Assembly (NCBI GenBank): GCA_016839705.1
Contig: JAEOTR010000046.1
Span: forward strand, 41,770-105,769
DNA length: 64,000 bases
Source of the DNA: Promethearchaeota archaeon
GTDB taxonomy: Archaea; Asgardarchaeota; Lokiarchaeia; Sigyniarchaeales; SOKP01
Direction: 5' to 3'
Position 1 is the first letter of the stretch. Every line of letters begins with the position of its first letter. The position numbers and the translations under genes are program-made. The notes beneath the pieces are model-generated. The model saw nothing but the letters and a program-made list of their open reading frames with translations. It was not told the DNA's origin and did no database searches. Shown piece after piece: positions 8,532 through 18,416 of this stretch.

Positions 8532-10421
8532 ATGAAATACGATAGAGGAGAAATTGAAGAGAGTTATAAAGATTTATTTGACTATTCTTTAGATATAATT
8601 TATGTTAGCGATCTGAGAGGAAATTTTCTTGATGCTAATGATATAGCATTAGAAAGGCTTGGATATAAAAGAGAAGAGGTCCTTAACATTTCCTTTTTAG
8701 ATTTACTTGACAAAGATGAATTAATAAAGGCTTTTGAAGTAATCAAGGAAATAAAAAATACAGGAAAACAATCAAAACATAGACAGTATAAACTTAAAAC
8801 AAAATATGGAGAGATCATATACGTGGAAACATTTGGAATTCCATTGAGAAAGAGCGGTAAAATTTATGCCATTTTAGGTATTGGAAACGATATTACAGAC
8901 ATAAAGTTTGCTGAGCAAAAATTAATTGAATCAGAAGAAAAATATCGACATTTATTTCAGAGTTCTCCTTTTTTTGTGGGATTAGTAGACTTAAACGGGG
9001 TATTAATAGATTGCAATGATATCGTAAATAAGCTTCTTTCGGTTCACACAAAAGAGGATATTATTGGAAAGAATTTTAGAGAAATCTTTGCAATAAATGA
9101 GAAGAATAATGATGTTATCCCACTATTTAAGGCACTTTTTAAGAAGATAATTCAAGGTAAAACTCCAGAACCTATTGAATTTAAGTTAAATCGAACTGTA
9201 GGAGACTTTTTATGGTTAAATTTACGTGGATCACTCATAAATATTGAAAAAAAGAATTTAATTCAATTCATAATTCAAGATATTTCAGACAAAAAAAAAG
9301 CTGAACAAAAATTAAAGGAGTCCGAAGAAAAATATCGGTTTCTATTTGAAGATTCCCCATTTTCTATAATTCTAATAAATTCTAGGGGTATAGTCATTGA
9401 TTGCAATCCTGCAATTCTATTATTAGGGGATTATGAAAAAGAAGATTTGATAGATATCCCATTTAAGGATTTGAAAATAATACCTGAGGAATTCCTTCAA
9501 ACTTTAATAGATTTATTTACACGTTTCATTAAAGGAGAAGTTTTACACCGTATAGATATTCAGTTATATAAAAAAGATAGTAGTCTAATTTGGGCTAATT
9601 TACAAGCTTCTCTGGTTGAAGTTGGTGGTGAAACATTCGTTCAGGTAATTTTACATGATATAACTAAACGAAAGGAAGCAGAACTTTTAATAAACGAAGA
9701 GATCCAAAAGTTAAAAGATCTAGATCAATTACGAAAGGATTTGATCTCGAGGGTGTCACATGAATTAAAAACACCCCTAGTATCTGTATTTGCCAGTTCA
9801 GAATATCTTTTAAGTGAATATAAAGATAAATTAGGAGAAGATGTATTGGAATTAATTCAAATGATACAAAAGGGTGGAAATAGATTGAAGCATTTAGTAA
9901 ATAACCTATTAGATATCACAAGAATTGAATATAATAAATTCAATCTAGAAAAAGAGACAATTAACCTTTCTGAAATAATAATAGAATGTTCAGAAGAGAT
10001 GAAGTACCTAATTAGGGGGAGGAAGCTTGAGCTTGAATTAAATCTTCCACAGAATTTATACTTAAAAATAGATAGAATAAGAATACAACAAGTTATTACT
10101 AATTTACTCCTTAATGCAATAAAAAATACCCCACCTTACGGGAAAATAATAATAATCCTTTGGAAAAATGAGGACTGGGTAGAAATTTCGATAAAAGATA
10201 CAGGAGTTGGGTTAACCAAAGAAGAAATGGAGATAATATTTACCAGATTTGGTAAAATTGAAAGAGTAGGAGAAGGATTAGAATATATTGACATTCAGGG
10301 CTCAGGATTAGGATTATTTATATCAAAAGAAATAGCTCAGTTACATGGTGGATTAATTACCGCAAAATCAGAAGGTAGACATAAGGGAAGTATCTTTACC
10401 ATAAAAATTCCCTTTGATTGA
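8532..10421 (+). CDS. Multi-PAS sensor histidine kinase (three PAS domains), paralogue of the previous gene
   Basis: A 629-residue soluble histidine kinase, 48 bases downstream of its paralogue and probably co-transcribed. Three PAS domains lie at about residues 10-128, 135-252 and 262-383. His410 sits in SHELKTP, and the N, G1 (DTGVGLT) and G2 (GSGLGL) boxes are complete. The kinase core is very close to that of the neighbour: both contain DLISRVSHELKTPLVSV and FTRFGKIER. The last PAS domain also matches the last PAS of the neighbour. A tandem duplication followed by gain or loss of PAS units explains this. Tail-to-tail with the por gamma gene, 18 bases apart. No receiver domain or regulator gene is adjacent. 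Confidence 0.92.
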   Translation: MKYDRGEIEESYKDLFDYSLDIIYVSDLRGNFLDANDIALERLGYKREEVLNISFLDLLDKDELIKAFEVIKEIKNTGKQSKHRQYKLKTKYGEIIYVETFGIPLRKSGKIYAILGIGNDITDIKFAEQKLIESEEKYRHLFQSSPFFVGLVDLNGVLIDCNDIVNKLLSVHTKEDIIGKNFREIFAINEKNNDVIPLFKALFKKIIQGKTPEPIEFKLNRTVGDFLWLNLRGSLINIEKKNLIQFIIQDISDKKKAEQKLKESEEKYRFLFEDSPFSIILINSRGIVIDCNPAILLLGDYEKEDLIDIPFKDLKIIPEEFLQTLIDLFTRFIKGEVLHRIDIQLYKKDSSLIWANLQASLVEVGGETFVQVILHDITKRKEAELLINEEIQKLKDLDQLRKDLISRVSHELKTPLVSVFASSEYLLSEYKDKLGEDVLELIQMIQKGGNRLKHLVNNLLDITRIEYNKFNLEKETINLSEIIIECSEEMKYLIRGRKLELELNLPQNLYLKIDRIRIQQVITNLLLNAIKNTPPYGKIIIILWKNEDWVEISIKDTGVGLTKEEMEIIFTRFGKIERVGEGLEYIDIQGSGLGLFISKEIAQLHGGLITAKSEGRHKGSIFTIKIPFD

Positions 10422-10439
10422 TTAATAGGTTAAATTGGA

Positions 10440-11027
10440 TTATATTATTCTTGCTAAGTTATACCCTTTTTCTATTAGTTCAAAATTAAATGTTCCTATT
10501 TTCTCACCCAAACGTTTTAAAACCACAGTTTTCAAAAAATCAAGTTTTAATTCTGGTAACCCTTTTGACAGTAATCCTAAGATTGGTGTATTTAAAACAG
10601 GATTCCCATCAATGGTTAAATTTTTATCGAGTGCCAATTTGCTAATATCCGCAACAATTACTTTTGTTTTTTTACTCAATTTATATCTATTCACAAAATA
10701 TTCAGGTTCTCTTTCAGAGTTAATAATAAAGACACCATCTTGTTGAAGAGAAGACACCATTTCTTGGTTTAAAACCGTTTCGTCAAATATCATTAAAATA
10801 TTAGGATATTCTATTTGTGCTCTATCCCAGATTGTGTTTACTCGAGAAAGCTTTGCATATGCTTGAACGGGAGCACCTCTCCTTTCGGCTCCAAATGAAG
10901 GATATGCATGAACATCAGCAAATTTTCCACTTAAATATGCAGCTTCGGCAATTAACTCTGCGCATGTAACTACGCCTTGTCCTCCTCGTCCATTAATTAT
11001 AATTTCTATAATATCAGATCCATTCAT
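10440..11027 (-). CDS. porG: Pyruvate (2-oxoacid):ferredoxin oxidoreductase, gamma subunit
   Basis: The 195-residue gamma subunit, with the family hallmarks NGRGGQGVVT near the N-terminus and SFGAERRGAPVQAYAK. It contributes to CoA binding and complex assembly. In many archaea the order is gamma-delta-alpha-beta in one operon. Here the strand and order are kept, but 4.9 kb carrying two histidine kinase genes lie between gamma and delta. The gene now needs its own promoter, which should lie in the 188-base gap shared with the divergent hydrolase gene. No second gamma copy is seen near delta, so this is most likely the partner of 3056-5535. Confidence 0.92.
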   Translation of the reverse strand: MNGSDIIEIIINGRGGQGVVTCAELIAEAAYLSGKFADVHAYPSFGAERRGAPVQAYAKLSRVNTIWDRAQIEYPNILMIFDETVLNQEMVSSLQQDGVFIINSEREPEYFVNRYKLSKKTKVIVADISKLALDKNLTIDGNPVLNTPILGLLSKGLPELKLDFLKTVVLKRLGEKIGTFNFELIEKGYNLARII

Positions 11028-11215
11028 CTGTAATGATTATAAATATTGCTTTAAGTTACTTATTAAGAAGTTTATCGAATAATTTAAAATTTGTATATTA
11101 GAATCCCTTATGAAAATAAAACTATAGAACAACAAAAGGTAATAATAATAAGAAGGGTAGGATATTATAAATTATTAAAAATCGGACTTCTATAATTAGC
11201 TGAAGTGATAATATC

Positions 11216-12064
11216 ATGAAAAATCAAACTGGGTACTTCGAAGGAAGAGAATTAACAAAACTATTCTATCAATATTGGTCTCCAGACGCAGGAGAAATTA
11301 AGGCTTATATAATTGGGATTCATGGTTGGGGCACTCATTCTGACAGATTGATACTCCCCGCCGAATATTTAACAGATAAAGGATATGCAGTTTATGCTTT
11401 TGATTTAAGAGGACATTACCGGAATAGTGGGGACACTCCGGGACACATTGAAAGTATAGATCATATCCAAAAAGATATCGTTCTCTTTATGGATGTGGTT
11501 CGTAATATCGCAAATGATAAGAAAATATTCTTGATTGGTCATTCTTTTGGTGGATTGATGAGTTTAATGTATGCTATTAATCACCCCGCATTATCAGGTG
11601 CATTGGTATCTTCTCCATTATTAGGTATGTTCATGAAATTGTCAATGGGTAAGAAAGTTATCAAATCAATATCAAAAAATATCGTTAAACTGGCACCTAA
11701 TAAAATTTTAAATAATATAATTGATCAAAATCAATTGACAAGCGATTTAAAAATATTGAGAAAGCACATTGCTGATAAAAATAAAATTGATATTATCTCG
11801 GCGAAATCAGCTACAGAAATTGATAAATATACAAAATGGGTAATGGAAAATGCTTCAAATTTGATTTGTCCTGTATTGATAATGCAAGCGGGAAATGATA
11901 AAATAGTTGATAAAACGAAACCAAAACAATTCTTTGAGATAGTAAAGAGTAAAGATAAAAGTTATAAAGAATATGATGGATTTCTACATGAGCTATGGAA
12001 TGAAAAAGGAAGGGCTCAGGTGTTTCAAGATATGTTTATATGGCTTGAAAAGCATATAAAATAA
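11216..12064 (+). CDS. Alpha/beta hydrolase, monoacylglycerol lipase-like
   Basis: A 282-residue hydrolase of the serine aminopeptidase S33 / lysophospholipase group. The nucleophile elbow GHSFGG places the catalytic Ser at residue 110. The oxyanion region is IHGWGTHSDR. The acid is likely Asp in GNDKIVD, and the base His is in HELWNE near the C-terminus. DLRGHYRNSG is a strand-loop typical of monoacylglycerol lipases. There is no signal peptide, so it acts in the cytoplasm. In an archaeon with ether lipids, a role on acyl esters taken up from outside or on other esters is only a guess. It is a single gene with its own promoter region. Confidence 0.85.
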   Translation: MKNQTGYFEGRELTKLFYQYWSPDAGEIKAYIIGIHGWGTHSDRLILPAEYLTDKGYAVYAFDLRGHYRNSGDTPGHIESIDHIQKDIVLFMDVVRNIANDKKIFLIGHSFGGLMSLMYAINHPALSGALVSSPLLGMFMKLSMGKKVIKSISKNIVKLAPNKILNNIIDQNQLTSDLKILRKHIADKNKIDIISAKSATEIDKYTKWVMENASNLICPVLIMQAGNDKIVDKTKPKQFFEIVKSKDKSYKEYDGFLHELWNEKGRAQVFQDMFIWLEKHIK

Positions 12065-12223
12065 ATTTCATCTAGTTTTAACATTTTGGGAGTCCCTCAA
12101 GAATAATAAAAAACCTCCCCATCTTCATTATTATTGTTATTAAAAAATTAACAAATACAATTAATATAAAATCACGGTTATAATTGATTATAACAATCAC
12201 CTTAACTCTCAAATAATTTAATC

Positions 12224-15109
12224 ATGGAGGAAATAGACGAAAGGAAACTCACTCCTATGTTAAAACATTGGTATTCTATTCGTAAGAGGTATCCTTCATC
12301 TCAGTTGATTGCTTATAGGATGGGGGACTTTTTCGAGTTCTTCTATGATGACGCTGAAAGAATTTCAAAGTTATTAGGGATAACATTAACGAAAAGAGGA
12401 GATGTTCCTCTTGCCGGTATTCCACATCATTCAGCTAAAAACTATTTCAACAACCTTATGAATCTTGGTCAAACATTAGTGATTGTTGACCAACTGGAAG
12501 ATCCAGCAACTGTGAAAGGGAGAATAGTAAAACGTGGCGTTACTCGAATCCTATCACCTGGTACGGTAACTGAACCTACTCTGCTAAATGCTAATGAAAA
12601 TAATTACATTGCGTCTATAGTAAAGCAGAGGAAAGGTTTTGGAGTCGCATTTACAGATATTTCTACAGGAGAGTTTGTAACTACTGAATTTTCCTCTAAA
12701 TTGGAAGATGCTCAAGAAAAATTGCTAAGTGTTTTTTCTCAATATGATCCTGTCGAATTAATTATTCCTCCCGAACTTAAACAAGATGAGAGATTTTTTA
12801 TTATATTGACAGATTTAACAGGTGCAATTATTAAAACATATCAAGAATACGTTTTTGATTATGACGAAGCATACAACTTAATAACACGCCATTTTAAAAT
12901 TGTTAATTTGGAATCATTTGGATTAGAAAGTTTAGAGATGGCTGTTCAAGCAACTGGTGGCCTATTAGCTTTTTTAAAAGAAACCCAAAGAGATGTTATT
13001 CCAAATATTTTTAAAATTAGTGTAATTCAAGAGAAAGAAATTTTGCATTTAGATTATATTACTCAAAGGAATTTAGAGTTAATACATTCGTTATGGGATA
13101 AAGGGAAGGATGCTACTTTATATTCAGTGTTTAATCAGACCCATACCCCAATGGGTGCCCGATTATTAAAAAAATTTATATTGCAGCCTTTAGTAAAAAT
13201 CGAACAGATAAACAACAGACTCAACATCGTTCAAAAATTTAAGGATGATATTTTCTTAAGATCTGATTTGAGGGAGGAGTTAAGAATTATAGGGGATCTT
13301 GAAAGATATATTAACAAATTAAATTATATTGGTCGCACAAATGCTCGGGATCTCATAAATATTAGAAATTCTCTGGAAAAAATCCCAAAAATTAGAGAAT
13401 TGCTAATAAAAGCAGATATTTCAGAAATTTCACAATTTATCAAGAAAATCAAGCCATTTGACGGAATAAAGGCCCTAATAGGGAATTCAATAAAAGAAAA
13501 CCCTCCGATTAATATAAAAGAGGGTAATATTATTAAAGATGGCTATGATAAGAAAGTAGATGAACTCAGAGATATGCTCTATAACGGAAAGAAATATGTG
13601 TTAGAATATGAACAAGAACAGAAGAAGAGGTGGAAGTTAAGCTCAGGATTAAAAGTTAGTCATAATAACATTCTTGGATATTATATCGAAATAACTCTAA
13701 GAACTATAACATCAATCCCAAAATTACCTGAGGAATACATAGAGCGCGCAACTTTAAAGAATGCAAAAAGATACACTACGAAAAAATTGAAAGAACTTGA
13801 AGAAAAAATAGTTAATGCTGAAGATCAAATCAATAGTTTAGAATATGAAATATTCAGTAAAATTAGAGAGACAGTGGAAAAAGAAACTGAAGATATTCTA
13901 GAAACCGCGCAAAATATTGCCGTTATCGACGTTTTAACGAGTTTTGCCGAAATAGCTGAAAAATATGATTATTGTAGGCCTATAGTTACAGATAATTCTA
14001 AAATAATAATAAAAGAGGGGAGACATCCAGTGGTAGAACAAATCAATATAACCGACAAGTTCATTCCAAACGATTGCTATTTAGACAATGAAACAGATCA
14101 GCTGTTAATAATTACCGGCCCGAATATGGCCGGAAAAAGTACTTTTCTTAGACAAGTAGCTTTAATTTGTCTTATCGCGCAGATGGGATCCTTTGTTCCT
14201 GCTAAATCCGCTACTATAGGTGTGGTGGATCAAATCTTTACGCGTATAGGTGCTTCAGACGATCTTGCTCGTAAATTGAGCACTTTTATGATTGAAATGA
14301 CAGAAACTGCGAAAATCCTTCATTATGCAACTTCGAAAAGTCTTATTATAATTGATGAATTAGGACGGGGAACGAGTACAAGTGATGGTCAAAGCATCGC
14401 AATGGCTACTTTAGAGAAACTAAATAAATTAAAGGTAAAAACTCTTTTCAGCACTCATTACCATCAATTAACAGAGATAAACCTACCAGGAGTGAAAAAT
14501 TATCATTTAGATATCATTGAAAATGATGATGGGACTATAAATTTTGTTAGAAAATTAAAACCTGGGTCTACTGATAAATCATATGGTATTCACGTAGCAA
14601 AATTAGCAGGGATCCCTGATGAAGTTATTATCAGAGCCTTTGAAATTCTTGAACAAATAGAACAAAACGATCCTTTTAGAACGATGGTTAGAGAAAATGG
14701 GAATATGATTTCATCTGACATGCATTATGATAAGATTTTGAATGGAAAGAAAACAGAACTGGAAAGATTAAATCAAGAATTAAAATCTATAAAAGAGAAA
14801 TTAACCGATTACGGTGACGATCTAGGAAGAAAGGAAAAAGAATTAGAAAAAAGAAGTGCTGAGATTAAGGAATCGGAGTTAAAAATAAAAGAGTTTAAAG
14901 CTAAAGCTTCTCAAACTCATACATTGAGAAAAAAAAAGTATGTGCAAACAAGTCTATTTGAACCTGTGGAAAAGAAAGCAGAACTATTCGATGAGGATTT
15001 ACAGACATTAGTAGACTATTTCAAAAAATTTGATATCGATACTTTAACCCCAAATGATTTGAAACAAAAATTAATTGAACTTAAAAAGAAAATCGAAAAT
15101 TATAGTTAA
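12224..15109 (+). CDS. mutS: DNA mismatch repair protein MutS
   Basis: Bacterial-type MutS of 961 residues, longer than the usual ~860. It recognises mismatches and, with MutL, starts repair. The mismatch-recognition domain contains RMGDFFEFF (the F-x-E wedge). The ATPase has Walker A GPNMAGKST at about residue 632, Walker B LIIIDELGRGTST near 708, and the STHYHQL His motif. After the ATPase a ~90-residue coiled-coil stretch (about residues 815-895) is followed by QTSLF at residues 908-912. That pentapeptide resembles the sliding-clamp binding motif found near the C-terminus of MutS proteins. mutL follows one gene later. Most archaea lack this pair, so ancient transfer from bacteria is likely. 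Confidence 0.96.
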   Translation: MEEIDERKLTPMLKHWYSIRKRYPSSQLIAYRMGDFFEFFYDDAERISKLLGITLTKRGDVPLAGIPHHSAKNYFNNLMNLGQTLVIVDQLEDPATVKGRIVKRGVTRILSPGTVTEPTLLNANENNYIASIVKQRKGFGVAFTDISTGEFVTTEFSSKLEDAQEKLLSVFSQYDPVELIIPPELKQDERFFIILTDLTGAIIKTYQEYVFDYDEAYNLITRHFKIVNLESFGLESLEMAVQATGGLLAFLKETQRDVIPNIFKISVIQEKEILHLDYITQRNLELIHSLWDKGKDATLYSVFNQTHTPMGARLLKKFILQPLVKIEQINNRLNIVQKFKDDIFLRSDLREELRIIGDLERYINKLNYIGRTNARDLINIRNSLEKIPKIRELLIKADISEISQFIKKIKPFDGIKALIGNSIKENPPINIKEGNIIKDGYDKKVDELRDMLYNGKKYVLEYEQEQKKRWKLSSGLKVSHNNILGYYIEITLRTITSIPKLPEEYIERATLKNAKRYTTKKLKELEEKIVNAEDQINSLEYEIFSKIRETVEKETEDILETAQNIAVIDVLTSFAEIAEKYDYCRPIVTDNSKIIIKEGRHPVVEQINITDKFIPNDCYLDNETDQLLIITGPNMAGKSTFLRQVALICLIAQMGSFVPAKSATIGVVDQIFTRIGASDDLARKLSTFMIEMTETAKILHYATSKSLIIIDELGRGTSTSDGQSIAMATLEKLNKLKVKTLFSTHYHQLTEINLPGVKNYHLDIIENDDGTINFVRKLKPGSTDKSYGIHVAKLAGIPDEVIIRAFEILEQIEQNDPFRTMVRENGNMISSDMHYDKILNGKKTELERLNQELKSIKEKLTDYGDDLGRKEKELEKRSAEIKESELKIKEFKAKASQTHTLRKKKYVQTSLFEPVEKKAELFDEDLQTLVDYFKKFDIDTLTPNDLKQKLIELKKKIENYS

Positions 15110-16017
15110 GCTAAAACTACAGGTATTATAAATACAATCGTGGTTAGATATATATAATAAACAGTTATTATCGATACTAGAATTATTCGATATAAATTCT
15201 TCCTCTCCTCATTTCTAATATTTTCCATAAATATAATTAACAACAATCCAATAAACATTAGATGGGAAGGTTGTAACGCTTTCCAAATTATCGAATCGAT
15301 TATTAAAAGACCCTGTATTTCACCATCACTATATCCCCAATTAGTAATCATTTGGAGGAAATAATCAGGAAAAATCATATACGGAATGAATATAATTGCA
15401 AACGGAATTAAAAAATAGAACAGATCTTTCCACTTAATTTTCCTTGCTATTAATAAAACTGGAATGAAAACTATCGCTGTTATTTTAAAAGTTGCTAGTG
15501 TAAAGAGAATACCTGCAAACCATTTTTGATCTCTTTCTAGATATACAAAAGAATAAAATAATAAGAAGGCAATAAGAAAATTAACGTTGTTGTAATAAGC
15601 GTCGATACTATAACCCACGATACCTAAAATATAAAAAATTAGTAAATCTTTTTTATTTTTAAACATTTTAGGTGATTCTCGTATTATTAGGATAGTTAAA
15701 GCCAATCTTAACACATCCCAAACATACACACTAACTAAACCCCCAGATGGAATAATTTTTATCGGTAAAAAGAGGAAATACCAGAAGTAAAGATAATAGG
15801 GAGGCCAATCAGATATTGATACATCATCATAAAAATTAACTAAACCGTTGTCCATACCTTCGAGCAAGATTTTAAAATCAATATCTTTAGTTTCCTTTAT
15901 CCATGTTGAGATGTCAAAAAAATATAAGAATATCCTCAGAATTACAAAAGAAATTGTTATTATTGCTAAGATGTACATAACATATTTCTGAATCGGAATT
16001 TCTCTTTCATTATTCAT
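15106..16017 (-). CDS. Polytopic membrane protein, GT87/mannosyltransferase-like
   Basis: A 303-residue membrane protein with about eight hydrophobic spans. It resembles the DUF2029/GT87 class of lipid-linked sugar transferases (GT-C fold). After the first span there is a lumenal-type acidic segment and an aromatic WPPYYLYFWY motif, and a later span shows FKITAIVFIPVLL, like the KP(T/S)A-LPLLL segment of that class. Such enzymes add mannose or related sugars from polyprenyl-phosphate donors to glycolipids or glycoproteins. The catalytic Asp expected in the first loop could be D41 or D46 but cannot be fixed by eye. It is convergent with mutS (stops overlap by 4 bases) and divergent from mutL, so it is probably not functionally linked to mismatch repair. 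Confidence 0.5.
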   Translation of the reverse strand: MNNEREIPIQKYVMYILAIITISFVILRIFLYFFDISTWIKETKDIDFKILLEGMDNGLVNFYDDVSISDWPPYYLYFWYFLFLPIKIIPSGGLVSVYVWDVLRLALTILIIRESPKMFKNKKDLLIFYILGIVGYSIDAYYNNVNFLIAFLLFYSFVYLERDQKWFAGILFTLATFKITAIVFIPVLLIARKIKWKDLFYFLIPFAIIFIPYMIFPDYFLQMITNWGYSDGEIQGLLIIDSIIWKALQPSHLMFIGLLLIIFMENIRNEERKNLYRIILVSIITVYYIYLTTIVFIIPVVLA

Positions 16018-16227
16018 AGCAGTATAGCTAAATCATGTGTTCCGTTCTATTAAAATTACTTTGATATATTAAACCAGATTTAAAAGCCTTACTTATAGAA
16101 AAATCATTATTTGGATTTATTTAAACCTTAATAGAGTATTATTTTATATTTGATGGCATTTGGAAATATAGTAACTTAATAGAATATTAATTTCTTAGGA
16201 ATAAAATGCATAAATGCGGGTAATATC

Positions 16228-18090
16228 GTGACGGAGAGGAAAATCAGAAAAATATTAGATGCTGAAAAGATAGCTGCGGGAGAAGTAGTTGAAAGACCAG
16301 CTAATATCGTAAAAGAGCTTATTGAAAATAGTATAGATGCGGGGGCTAAAGAAATTAGAGTGCTTATAAAGAATGCGGGGAAGACTTTAATACACGTAAT
16401 TGATGATGGTACCGGCATCTCATCTGAGGATATAGAAATAGCGTTTGAGAGACATACGAGTAGTAAAATAAGTAATATTGAAGATCTTGATACTCTTTCC
16501 ACTCTGGGGTTTAGGGGTGAAGCCCTCGCCAGTATTGCAGCAGTGAGTCAAGTTGAAATTATTTCACGGTCAAAAGAGAATGAAAGAGGAGTGCATTTAA
16601 CTATAGAAGGAGGAAAAGTAAAAGAAAGAAAGGAAATCTCTTGCCAAGTCGGAACAGATATTAAAGTCAAAAATATATTCTACAATATCCCTGCTAGACA
16701 GAAATTTCTTAAAAAAGATTCGACTGAACTTAGTCACATTACAGATTTTATCCAGAGATACTCATTGTCGTTCCCTGAACTTCATTTCATTTACCGTCAT
16801 AATGAGTTAGATATTTTGAACTGCCCTGCAAAGAATGACTTAAAAACAACAGTATTTCATATATATGGGAAAAATATTGCGAAATTTATGGAACCTATTA
16901 ATTACGCAGAAAAGGACTCTCTTATTAAAATTAAAGGATTATTAGGACATCCACAGATTTCTAAAAAAAATAGGAACTATTCAAGTTTATTCATTAATCG
17001 TCGTTATATTATCAGTGACGTTTTGTTTAGGGCAATTAAAGAAGCATATGAAGGAACATTAATGATAAGTAAATACCCTTTTTTTGTGTTATTTCTAGAA
17101 ATTGATCCTTCAGTCGTAGATTTTAATGTACATCCGAAAAAACTTCACGTTAGATTTGAGAAAGAAGAAATTCTATATAATAGAATATACAATATAATTC
17201 GAAATTTTGTTGAAAATAACTTTATAAGAAAAGAAGCTAAATACATCTCCACTGAATTAGATCCTTACCTCCAAACTTATGAAGAAGAGTTAGATAAAGG
17301 CGTTAATAAAGTTGAGAGTATTAAGGTGGAAGGAAAAATAGCAAATGATGTAGTGGATATAACAAAACAAGAAATAGATAAGGCTCAAGACGGTGTCCAA
17401 TTAAACTTATTAGATCAGATTATACAAAAAAAGAACGCTTCTGAGTCTTATATAAGAGGAAAATATATCATTTCCAAAGATTTTCCGCGACTTCGTTTAA
17501 TTTCTTCTACTGGTCAATTAAGCAACAAGGTTTACATTATATTAGAAGGAATCAATGAAAATAATGAAGAAGGACTATTTATTTTGGATCAACATGCCGC
17601 AGCAGAACGAATTAAAAAAGAAAAATTCCTAAAGGATTATAAATCTGGGAAAGCAAGTAGACAAAAATTAATCCAGCCGTTTAGTATTGATGTTTCTCCT
17701 AGTGATAAAATATTTTTGGAGGATAATATAAACGAAATTAAAAAGCTTGGATTTGATTTTGAACATTTTGGCGGAAATTCCTTCATTTTAAGGGAAATCC
17801 CAACTATCATGAATAAGATTCCTAATATTCATATAATCAAAGAGATAATTAGCGATATCACGGAAATCGGAAAAGATAAAAGCTTTAAAGAAATTAAAGA
17901 AGAAATTATTAACTATTTGGCATGTCATAAAAGTATTAGAGGAGGAGATGATCTATCCTTAACTGACATTAGAAAGCTATTATTAGATTTAGCTGAATGT
18001 GAAGACTCTTATCATTGTGCTCACGGAAGACCGACATTAAGATTTATATCCTTTAAAGAACTAGATAAACTTTTTAAAAGAACTGGTTAA
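16228..18090 (+). CDS. mutL: DNA mismatch repair protein MutL (endonuclease type)
   Basis: A GHKL ATPase of 620 residues that couples MutS to strand cleavage. The N-terminal motifs are all present: GEVVERPANIVKELIENSIDAGA, DDGTGI, RHTSSKI and TLGFRGEALASI. The C-terminal domain carries the metal-dependent endonuclease motif as DQHAAAERIKKE (pattern DQHAx2Ex4E). ACHKSIR and CAHGRPT stand in for ACR and CPHGRP, with the Pro changed to Ala. This is therefore a nicking MutL, not the MutH-dependent kind. The linker holds QLNLL at about residue 391, a possible clamp-binding motif. The start is GTG at 16228; the nearby ATG at 16214 is out of frame. Confidence 0.96.
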   Translation: MTERKIRKILDAEKIAAGEVVERPANIVKELIENSIDAGAKEIRVLIKNAGKTLIHVIDDGTGISSEDIEIAFERHTSSKISNIEDLDTLSTLGFRGEALASIAAVSQVEIISRSKENERGVHLTIEGGKVKERKEISCQVGTDIKVKNIFYNIPARQKFLKKDSTELSHITDFIQRYSLSFPELHFIYRHNELDILNCPAKNDLKTTVFHIYGKNIAKFMEPINYAEKDSLIKIKGLLGHPQISKKNRNYSSLFINRRYIISDVLFRAIKEAYEGTLMISKYPFFVLFLEIDPSVVDFNVHPKKLHVRFEKEEILYNRIYNIIRNFVENNFIRKEAKYISTELDPYLQTYEEELDKGVNKVESIKVEGKIANDVVDITKQEIDKAQDGVQLNLLDQIIQKKNASESYIRGKYIISKDFPRLRLISSTGQLSNKVYIILEGINENNEEGLFILDQHAAAERIKKEKFLKDYKSGKASRQKLIQPFSIDVSPSDKIFLEDNINEIKKLGFDFEHFGGNSFILREIPTIMNKIPNIHIIKEIISDITEIGKDKSFKEIKEEIINYLACHKSIRGGDDLSLTDIRKLLLDLAECEDSYHCAHGRPTLRFISFKELDKLFKRTG

Positions 18091-18123
18091 AAAATATATT
18101 TAACTATTTAAAAAACAAGGAAT

Positions 18124-18390
18124 TTATGCTTTTGAGAATGCTATAGCTTCAATACCTTGGATACCCTCAACTTTACCGAACAATTCTTCAAGCCTATCCG
18201 TACCGCCCCATTCTTCAGGATACCGTACGCGAACTCTCGCTTTTTTCAAGCCAAATGCAACAGGCATTATGTCATAGCGTTCAATAGCGCATGTATCAGG
18301 CAAAACTTTTGCTAAATTCCCTACAAATTCTTCAAAATCTACATCTGTTTCTTCTGGAACAACGTCGATTAATGCTATAAATTCTTTCAT
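18124..18390 (-). CDS. ef1b: Translation elongation factor aEF-1 beta
   Basis: An 88-residue guanine-nucleotide exchange factor that recharges aEF-1A with GTP during translation. It matches the whole archaeal family in length and pattern. IERYDIMPVAFGLKKARVRV contains the conserved PVAFGL, and EEWGGTDRLEELFGKVEGIQGIE is the exchange-active C-terminal half. The upstream AGAGGATAT provides a ribosome binding site. The zinc-ribbon gene at 18417-18593 precedes it on the same strand at a distance of 26 bases, an arrangement common in archaea. Confidence 0.95.
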   Translation of the reverse strand: MKEFIALIDVVPEETDVDFEEFVGNLAKVLPDTCAIERYDIMPVAFGLKKARVRVRYPEEWGGTDRLEELFGKVEGIQGIEAIAFSKA

Positions 18391-18416
18391 TTATATTATA
18401 TCCTCTTAACAGTTCT

